A stretch of DNA of 64,000 nt, from the NCBI RefSeq assembly GCF_003326015.1, contig NZ_CP023860.1:248001-312000 (forward strand). The letters run 5' to 3'. The position numbers were made by a program, and so were the translations under genes. This document shows, piece by piece, positions 57,942 through 64,000 of this stretch. Positions within the stretch are counted from its first letter, which is position 1. Each line of letters opens with the position of its first letter. The stretch comes from Candidatus Thioglobus sp. NP1 (lineage in GTDB: Bacteria > Pseudomonadota > Gammaproteobacteria > PS1 > Pseudothioglobaceae). The notes beneath the pieces are model-generated. The model had not been told where the DNA came from and ran no database searches. It saw nothing but the letters and a program-made list of their open reading frames with translations.

Positions 57942-59078
57942 TCATTTCGCCACTATTTTTTTGTTTGGATCAAAAAATGGCTTTGGCACAACCTTTATTG
58001 GGAATATGCCCAATGTCGTATGTACTTCTGCATTCGTATTTATTTTAGTATAGTCAATATTTAGCATTGCTAAAGCAATATTTTTCTTCAGTCTAGGGGA
58101 ATAAACTGCAGAGGTCACATAACCAATTTTATTTGAGTCAATCATAATTGGCCAGTAAGTTGTATTTGGGGCATCTAATGGGGGACAGTCAATTACTATT
58201 CCAGCCTGTTTGCGAGTTATCCCATCTGCATTAATTTTTTTAAGAGCATCTTTACCAATAAAGTTGCTATCCATTTCTAAGTCAACTAGTCTGCCTAAGC
58301 CGAGCTCATAGGGATTAACCTCACAGTCCATATCTGCTTGGTAAGATAACATGCCTCCTTCAATTCTTCTTATAGTCGAGGTGTGTCCTGGTTCCAGCCC
58401 TAAAGGCTTTCCTGCTTTCATTATATAATCCCATAACTCATTTCCTCGGGAGCCATCACGAAGAAAGATTTCGTAACCAAATTCACTTGACCAGCCTGTT
58501 CGAGAAACAATTATTGGAATGCCATTTAACTCTGATTCTTTAAACCAGTAATACTTAAGATCATTAAATTCATCACCAAAAATAGCTTGCATAATTTCAG
58601 CAGACTTTGGACCTTGAAGCTGAAGCGGAGAGACATCAGGCTCTGATAGCTCAACATCTAAACCAGAATTTACAGCAACACCTTTTGCCCAGAAAAGTAC
58701 ATCACTATCCGCAAGTGAAAGCCAAAAGTGATTCTCAGCTAACTTTAATAAGACTGGGTCATTGAGGACCCCCCCATTAGCATCTGTTATAAGGACATAC
58801 TTGCATTGACCAATTGAACAATCCGAAAGGTTTCGTGGCGTTAATAATTGAACAAACTCTGAAGCATCTGGCCCAGTTATTTCTACTTGTCTTTCAACGG
58901 CAACATCACAGAGAATGGCATTATTTACTAAGTTCCAGAAGTTTTGAGCAGGATCGCCAAAGTCTCTAGGGATATACATGTGATTGTAGACCGAAAAACC
59001 TTGGGCACCCCAGCGAACAGTGGCATCAAAATATGGTGACTTTCTTACTTGTGTTCCAAAGCTGAATTCTTTTTTCAT
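57942..59078 (-). CDS. GcvT-family demethylase, DmdA-like (DMSP demethylase candidate)
   Basis: A folate-dependent aminomethyltransferase-fold protein of 378 residues from the ATG at 59078; a TTG at 59138 would add 20. By memory it resembles Pelagibacter DmdA (369 residues) in ordered blocks: SVYNHMYIPRDFGDP, DVAVERQVEITGPDASEFVQ, NGGVLNDPVLLKL, LADSDVLFWAKG and QGPKSAEIMQ. DmdA moves a methyl group from DMSP to tetrahydrofolate. GcvT-like relatives that are not DmdA exist, so a tree is needed. No methyl-THF gene is adjacent; a peptide-type importer lies upstream. Confidence 0.7.
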   Translation of the reverse strand: MKKEFSFGTQVRKSPYFDATVRWGAQGFSVYNHMYIPRDFGDPAQNFWNLVNNAILCDVAVERQVEITGPDASEFVQLLTPRNLSDCSIGQCKYVLITDANGGVLNDPVLLKLAENHFWLSLADSDVLFWAKGVAVNSGLDVELSEPDVSPLQLQGPKSAEIMQAIFGDEFNDLKYYWFKESELNGIPIIVSRTGWSSEFGYEIFLRDGSRGNELWDYIMKAGKPLGLEPGHTSTIRRIEGGMLSYQADMDCEVNPYELGLGRLVDLEMDSNFIGKDALKKINADGITRKQAGIVIDCPPLDAPNTTYWPIMIDSNKIGYVTSAVYSPRLKKNIALAMLNIDYTKINTNAEVHTTLGIFPIKVVPKPFFDPNKKIVAK

Positions 59079-59160
59079 TGATGTATATGCGAGTAATATA
59101 GAATTCGAAGATAATACACATTTTTCAACAAGTTGCAATTATTATTTCTTATACTTTTTG

Positions 59161-60246
59161 CTACTTTATAAAGTTTGTTTCACGTGAAAGCTCTGATAGA
59201 ATTTCAGGACCATTTGCCCTAAGAATTACAATCTCTTCCAGTCTAACTCCAAATCTTTCTTGGAGGTAAATTCCAGGTTCAATTGAAAATACCATGCCCT
59301 CATCTAAGACTACTTCAGAAGTAGCAGTAATATAGGGAGGCTCATGGATATCAATGCCAAGACCATGACCTGTTCGATGGACAAAATAGTCACCGTAACC
59401 AGCCTCAGTTATAACGCTTCTTGCAGCAGCATCAACCTCTTTTGCCATAACGCCAGGCCTTGCAGCTAACATTGCTGCTTGGACTGCTTGCTCAACAATA
59501 TTATGAACTTTTAGATATTCTTCTGGTGGTTCACCTAGTACTGACATTCTAGTCATGTCGCTTGGGAAGGTTCCTTTTCTTCCACCGATATCAATCAAAA
59601 CAACATCGCCATATTCTACTTTTCTATTGCCTGTATGATGATGAGGAAAGGCACCATTTGGACCAGACCCTACAATGCAAAATTGAGGTTTTGCACCCTC
59701 TGAGATAAAGTGTTTGTTTATTGCTTCACCAATTTCAAGTTCAGTTACACCTTCTTTAATTGCTGCAAAGCCAGCTTGCATTGCCCGATCATCGATCAGC
59801 GCATTCTCTTTAAGGTTAGTGTATTCGTCATTATCTTTGCGCATTCTGAGTGCGCCAATAGTAGAGTTAGTAAACTCATAGGTTGGCTTTGGTAAGGCGT
59901 CGATAAGTATTAAAGCAAAGTGAGAGCGCATTGCTTCATCTATAGCAATATTTTTTGCATTGGATGAGCCAGTATAAGAAAGAGCTTCATCTAATGCTTT
60001 ATCAGGACCATTTTCATCTTTCCAGCTAAACATTTTAATATTAGAGCGCTTCATTGCATCCTCTACATTAACTGATGGCATAAGGAAGGCGTCATTTTCC
60101 AATCCCATCAATAGCATACAAGGTCTTTCATCAGGAGAGGGGTTGAAGCCTAATAACCATTTCATATGGGTGCCAGGACCCAGAGCAATTAAATCAACAT
60201 TGTTATCCTTCATACGAGCACGCACAGAGTTTATTTTTTGTTGCAT
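59161..60246 (-). CDS. M24 metallopeptidase (Xaa-Pro dipeptidase/aminopeptidase type)
   Basis: A 361-residue two-domain creatinase/prolidase-like protein. All five metal ligands are visible: Asp in VVLIDIGGRKG, Asp in FPSDMTR, His in VHRTGHGLGIDIHEP, Glu in FSIEPGIYL, and Glu in GVRLEEIVIL. It is shorter than DddP-type DMSP lyases (about 440 residues). Next to a peptide-type importer it most likely trims imported proline-containing peptides. Confidence 0.88.
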   Translation of the reverse strand: MQQKINSVRARMKDNNVDLIALGPGTHMKWLLGFNPSPDERPCMLLMGLENDAFLMPSVNVEDAMKRSNIKMFSWKDENGPDKALDEALSYTGSSNAKNIAIDEAMRSHFALILIDALPKPTYEFTNSTIGALRMRKDNDEYTNLKENALIDDRAMQAGFAAIKEGVTELEIGEAINKHFISEGAKPQFCIVGSGPNGAFPHHHTGNRKVEYGDVVLIDIGGRKGTFPSDMTRMSVLGEPPEEYLKVHNIVEQAVQAAMLAARPGVMAKEVDAAARSVITEAGYGDYFVHRTGHGLGIDIHEPPYITATSEVVLDEGMVFSIEPGIYLQERFGVRLEEIVILRANGPEILSELSRETNFIK

Positions 60247-60273
60247 AAGATTTTTAATAAATTTATAAATTAA

Positions 60274-61992
60274 TTAAATTATAGATTCAATTTTAGGCAT
60301 GAGTCTAATAAGTTCCTGGGTGTAAGGATGTTCTGGATTATTGAATAACTCTTCACTTTCTTTTGTTTCACAAACAACTCCATCTTTAAGCACTACAATT
60401 CTATTACACATTTGTCTAATTACAGGAAGATCATGACTAATAAACAGCATAGCAAGGTGAAGTTCATCTTGAATATCTTTTAGAAGATTTAAAACTTGAG
60501 CTTGTATGCTCACATCTAAAGCTGAGGTAGGCTCATCACAAATTAATAAGCGTGGCCTAGTAGCTAAAGCTCTAGCAATTGATATTCTTTGTCTTTGTCC
60601 ACCAGAAAACTCATGAGGATATCGATCCAATGATTGTCTTGACATCCCAACAATATCTATTAAGTCATAAAGGTTTTGTGAAAGCTCACTAGTGTTAATA
60701 TTTTTTTGAAAAAGCCTGATTGGTTCAGATATTATGTCTCTTACTTTAAATCTTGGATTCAAAGATGAGTATGGATCTTGAAAAATCATCTGAACTTGTC
60801 CTCTGCTTTTATCAATTTGGTATTTTCTTTTTGAATTATAAAGTGATAGATTGTTATAAAAAATTTCCCCATTAGTTGGTCTAACTAGTCCAGTAATAAT
60901 TTTTGCTATTGTTGATTTTCCTGAACCAGACTCCCCAACTAAACCTAGAGTTTCTCCCTCAAATAGTTCAAAAGAAACATTATCAACTGCCTTCACTAGT
61001 TTTTCAGTAGATTCATTTTTTGATCCAAATGAAAAATTACTCGCTAAAGATTGATCATCAAAAATTTTAGTAACACCTACTACATCTAATAATTTTTGAT
61101 TTTTATTTTCTCTTACCCCCCAGGTTTTAATAATATTTTTTGTTAAATTTTTAGAATCAGAAGTAATCTCTTTTCCATCAGGACTAATAAGTTTGAATCT
61201 ATCAATTTTTTTATTCGTGGGTGGGACAGAAATAACTAGGCTTCTAGCTTCATTCGATTTGGGGTTTGTTAATAATTCTTTGGTATCACCTTGCTCAACA
61301 ATAAGACCATGTCTCATAACAATGACCTTATCTGTTGTTTCAGCAATAACACCCATATCATGAGTAATAATAATTACCCCTAAATTTCTTTTTTTAGTCA
61401 GATCTTTTAGTAATTCCAGTATTTGATGTTGAATGCTTACATCTAAAGCAGTTGTTGGCTCATCAGCTATAATTAAATCTGGCTCACAACTAATTGCTAA
61501 AGCAATAACAACCCTTTGCCGCATACCTCCACTAAATTGATGAGGATAATCCTCAATTCTTTTTTCAGCGTTATCAATACCTACTTCTTCTAAGAGCTGA
61601 ATCGATTTTTTTAATGCATCTTTGTAGTCTAAATTTAGATGAGTTTGAATAGTTTCAATTAATTGATCCTTTATTTTAAATAATGGATTTAAGGATGTTT
61701 GTGGATCCTGAAAAACAAATCCAATTTTCTTTCCTCTTATTTCCTGAATGAGCTCTTCGTTGCCCCTTAATTCATCATTATCAATTTTTATTGACCCACT
61801 AGTTATTTCACCAGGTGGATCAATTAAATCGATGATGGCATTTGCAATCGTAGATTTTCCAGAGCCAGATTCACCAACTATTCCTAATATTTCTCCCCTC
61901 TCCAATGTAAATTCAACATCCTTGCTAGCAACAATAGTTTCTTTTCTAGTTGGATAACTAATGTTTAAATTTTTAACCTCTAAAAAACTCAT
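60274..61992 (-). CDS. Second peptide-type ABC importer, fused double ATPase
   Basis: The protein has 572 residues from the ATG at 61992, which overlaps the permease stop as ATGA; a start at 62031 is unlikely. Two nucleotide-binding domains each carry Walker A GESGSGKST, signature FSGGMRQR (domain 1) or FSGGQRQR (domain 2), and a DEPT Walker B. It is a paralogue of the fused ATPase at 1343-3037. Confidence 0.93.
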   Translation of the reverse strand: MSFLEVKNLNISYPTRKETIVASKDVEFTLERGEILGIVGESGSGKSTIANAIIDLIDPPGEITSGSIKIDNDELRGNEELIQEIRGKKIGFVFQDPQTSLNPLFKIKDQLIETIQTHLNLDYKDALKKSIQLLEEVGIDNAEKRIEDYPHQFSGGMRQRVVIALAISCEPDLIIADEPTTALDVSIQHQILELLKDLTKKRNLGVIIITHDMGVIAETTDKVIVMRHGLIVEQGDTKELLTNPKSNEARSLVISVPPTNKKIDRFKLISPDGKEITSDSKNLTKNIIKTWGVRENKNQKLLDVVGVTKIFDDQSLASNFSFGSKNESTEKLVKAVDNVSFELFEGETLGLVGESGSGKSTIAKIITGLVRPTNGEIFYNNLSLYNSKRKYQIDKSRGQVQMIFQDPYSSLNPRFKVRDIISEPIRLFQKNINTSELSQNLYDLIDIVGMSRQSLDRYPHEFSGGQRQRISIARALATRPRLLICDEPTSALDVSIQAQVLNLLKDIQDELHLAMLFISHDLPVIRQMCNRIVVLKDGVVCETKESEELFNNPEHPYTQELIRLMPKIESII

Positions 61993-62912
61993 CTTATTTT
62001 TAATTTTGGATTTAAGGCGTCTCTCATCCAATCTCCTAGTAGGTTAATTGACAAAGCTAATACGATTAAAAAGATAGCTGGAAAAAATGTAATCCACCAT
62101 TCACCTGAAAATAAAAAACTATTTCCAAACCTAATTAATGTTCCTAGTGAAGGGGTAGTAGGGGGCACTCCTACACCTAAAAAACTTAGTGTAGACTCAG
62201 TGATTATTGCAAGAGCCAATCCTATTGTAGCAATCACTAAGAGGGGTCTGAGTATGTTTGGTAAAATATGTTTAAACATAATAAGGATGTTTGATAATCC
62301 TATAATTCTCGAAGCTGATACGTATTCTTTATTTTTTTCAACTAAAGTAGACGCCCTAGAAACTCTGGCAAATTGAGGCCATTCAGAGATACCTATTGCA
62401 AAAATTAATACGTATATCGCCATATCATTATGCATCGATTGTGAGATGACTGACTTAGCAATGCCATTTACCAGCAAGGCCATCAGAATGCTTGGTATCG
62501 TTAATTGGACATCTGTAATTCGCATGACAACTATCTCGTATTTACCACCTATATAACCAGCAGTAACACCAAGGAATACCCCAAGAATCATAGCAAAAAG
62601 TATCGATGCAAATCCCACAATTAATGAAATCCTTGAACCGTAGATAATTGTTGAGAGCATATCTCTTCCTTGCTGATCCGTTCCAAGAAGAAAACTTGAG
62701 CTGCCTCCCTCAGACCAAGAAGGTGGAGTAAAAGCATCCATTAATGAAACTGTAGCTGGGTCAAAAGGATTGTAGGGTGAGACTAATCCAGCAAAAGTGG
62801 AACAAAGAAAAATAATGAATAAAATTGTAGAAGAGATAATCGCAATTTTTGAATTAAAAAAACTATAACCTATATCTGTATCATAAATTTTATTAAAGGT
62901 TTTGTATAACAT
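61989..62912 (-). CDS. Second peptide-type ABC importer, permease (DppC/OppC family)
   Basis: A 307-residue membrane protein with an N-terminal helix, GTDQQGRDMLSTIIYG in the periplasmic segment, and the EAA loop SASRIIGLSNILIMFKHILP. It starts three bases after the DppB-type gene stop and overlaps the ATPase gene by four bases. Confidence 0.92.
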   Translation of the reverse strand: MLYKTFNKIYDTDIGYSFFNSKIAIISSTILFIIFLCSTFAGLVSPYNPFDPATVSLMDAFTPPSWSEGGSSSFLLGTDQQGRDMLSTIIYGSRISLIVGFASILFAMILGVFLGVTAGYIGGKYEIVVMRITDVQLTIPSILMALLVNGIAKSVISQSMHNDMAIYVLIFAIGISEWPQFARVSRASTLVEKNKEYVSASRIIGLSNILIMFKHILPNILRPLLVIATIGLALAIITESTLSFLGVGVPPTTPSLGTLIRFGNSFLFSGEWWITFFPAIFLIVLALSINLLGDWMRDALNPKLKIR

Positions 62913-62914
62913 CT

Positions 62915-63892
62915 CTAGCCCGCCTCTTCTTTAAGTCTTATTCTTGGGTCAATAAAATAATATGTGATATCAACAATGAAATTTATCATAACAAAAATAA
63001 AAGCAACCATAATCATATAGGCTGACATTATTGGTATGTCAACAAAGTAGACTGCGTTAATAAAAAGAAGCCCCATACCAGGCCACTGGAAAACTGTTTC
63101 AGTAATAATTGAAAAGGCTATTAAAGTTCCAATGTTAATTCCAGTAATAGTAATTACTGGTATTAAGCCATTTTTAAGAGCATGCTTATAATTGATAGTG
63201 TTTCTTTTAATACCTCTTGCTCTAGCGAATTTAATATAATCGGTTTGTAATATTTCCATCATTTCTGCACGAACTAGTCTAATGACATATGTCATTTGAA
63301 ATAAACTTAAGGTGACTGAGGGCAATATTAATGCCTTTAGTCCTGAGGGGGTTAAAAAACCTGTTGCCCAGAAACCTAATTGCACAACCTCACCTCTTCC
63401 AAAAGAAGGGAGGACCCCTAGTATTACAGAGAACAAGTAAATTAACATTATTCCGATAATGAATGTAGGAAGAGAGACGCCAGCTAGTGATACTACTAGG
63501 ATGACATTTGAAATAAAGCTATCCCTATGGATACCAGTATAAACACCCAAAATGACGCCAGTTATTATCGCAAGTAAAGCCGACACAAATACTAACTCTA
63601 GAGTTGCTGGCATTCGTTCTGCAATAAGATCAGAAACCTCTCTTTTTAATTGATAAGATATACCAAAATCACCTTGGATAACATTACCTAAAAATCTTGA
63701 GAATTGAATATAGACAGGATCGTTTAATCCTAAAATCTCCCTAACCTCAGCTTGTCTTTCATATGAGGCATCTATTCCAGTCATGCTATTTACAGGGTCT
63801 CCAACAAAATTGAATAAAGAAAAGGAAACAAAGGCAACAACAATCATTACAAGAACAGATTGGAAAAGCCTTTTAAAAAAATAGATAAACAT
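62915..63892 (-). CDS. Second peptide-type ABC importer, permease (DppB/OppB family)
   Basis: A 325-residue membrane protein, same length as the first importer's DppB-type permease, with the EAA loop FARARGIKRNTINYKHALKN. It is the first permease gene of the operon in the window. The binding-protein gene would lie beyond the right edge, since only a hairpin region separates it. Confidence 0.92.
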   Translation of the reverse strand: MFIYFFKRLFQSVLVMIVVAFVSFSLFNFVGDPVNSMTGIDASYERQAEVREILGLNDPVYIQFSRFLGNVIQGDFGISYQLKREVSDLIAERMPATLELVFVSALLAIITGVILGVYTGIHRDSFISNVILVVSLAGVSLPTFIIGIMLIYLFSVILGVLPSFGRGEVVQLGFWATGFLTPSGLKALILPSVTLSLFQMTYVIRLVRAEMMEILQTDYIKFARARGIKRNTINYKHALKNGLIPVITITGINIGTLIAFSIITETVFQWPGMGLLFINAVYFVDIPIMSAYMIMVAFIFVMINFIVDITYYFIDPRIRLKEEAG

Positions 63893-63939
63893 GGATGAAT
63901 AGAGATGAAAAGGGAGTTATGTTACATTAACTTAAAGTG

Positions 63940-63969
63940 TTTTTCTGGCCAGATAACTGGCCAGAAAAA
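63940..63969. repeat. Perfect 13-bp inverted repeat upstream of the second importer's permease genes
   Basis: TTTTTCTGGCCAG and CTGGCCAGAAAAA flank a 4-base ATAA loop. No T run follows the stem on either strand beyond the stem itself, so it is more like an mRNA-stabilising or attenuating hairpin than a terminator. The bases 63970-64000 have stops in all three minus-strand frames, so the upstream gene's end is at or beyond the edge. Confidence 0.85.
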
Positions 63970-64000
63970 ATATAAACTATGTTAGTTTACGTTGGCAAAT

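Noticed and set aside
59161-60246. DddP-type DMSP lyase
   Set aside because: The protein is about 80 residues shorter than DddP and has the full ligand set and spacing of Xaa-Pro peptidases; it sits next to a peptide-type importer.
63940-63969. Intrinsic terminator
   Set aside because: No T run follows the GC-rich stem beyond the A/T that pairs within it, on either strand.

Overview
The window is a contiguous, densely coded stretch of an AT-rich gammaproteobacterial chromosome. I see no insertion sequence, prophage, integrase or CRISPR array. The sspA-sspB pair next to petABC, tpiA-secG-tRNA-Leu, uppS-cdsA-dxr, rpsB-tsf and a dnaA-dnaN-recF-gyrB block all point to Gammaproteobacteria. Small intergenic gaps, many 4-base ATGA overlaps, an amine dehydrogenase, a DmdA-like demethylase and two peptide-type ABC importers suggest a streamlined marine heterotroph or methylated-compound user. 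The SUP05/Arctic96BD-19 (Thioglobaceae) group is my best guess, but this is inference and needs a marker-gene tree.

Layout. 0-1.3 kb: end of rpsB with a Lys/Ala/Pro-rich tail, then tsf. 1.3-8.1 kb: an importer operon on the minus strand (alpha/beta hydrolase, binding protein, two permeases, fused double ATPase) with a divergent winged-helix regulator. 8.2-15.2 kb: RND-type exporter, DMT transporter, tRNA-Leu, secG, tpiA, and a flavin/4Fe-4S amine dehydrogenase of the trimethylamine/dimethylamine/histamine dehydrogenase family. 15.3-21.6 kb: dnaA, dnaN, recF, gyrB. 21.6-29.7 kb: leuS, pyrD (class 1B), bioD, sspBA, cytochrome bc1 (petABC), dciA-like. 29.7-43 kb: secA, pyrC, ribF, mutY, metA, a P-loop protein, DUF2797, purC, M23 peptidase, dxr, cdsA, uppS. 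43-52.7 kb: hisF, then the aa3/caa3-type cytochrome c oxidase and its assembly genes (Sco-like, ctaB, DUF2970, sco1, ctaA, coxB with fused cytochrome c, coxA, a 32-residue membrane peptide, ctaG, coxC, DUF2909, SURF1). 52.8-55 kb: tRNA-Thr and a pseudouridine catabolism pair (HTH-psuK, psuG). 55-63.9 kb: a long minus-strand cluster with a second peptide-type importer, an M24 peptidase, a DmdA-like demethylase, an OsmC protein, a crotonase-fold protein without the usual catalytic glutamates, and an acyl-CoA synthetase.

How it fits together. The bc1 complex and caa3 oxidase form an aerobic respiratory chain. The amine dehydrogenase and the DmdA-like gene could feed C1 units from methylated amines or DMSP into folate and energy metabolism. 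The two importers are built alike (fused DppD-DppF ATPase) and both carry an inverted-repeat hairpin just before the first permease gene. In the first importer this lies between the binding-protein gene and permease. In the second the binding-protein gene would lie just beyond the right edge.

The most interesting points are the DmdA-like cluster with its glutamate-less crotonase, the amine dehydrogenase with a remodelled substrate pocket, the hairpin repeats in the transporter operons, a duplicated ribosome-binding/start module, and a previously easy-to-miss 32-codon gene inside the oxidase operon. None of these proves a wholly new system.
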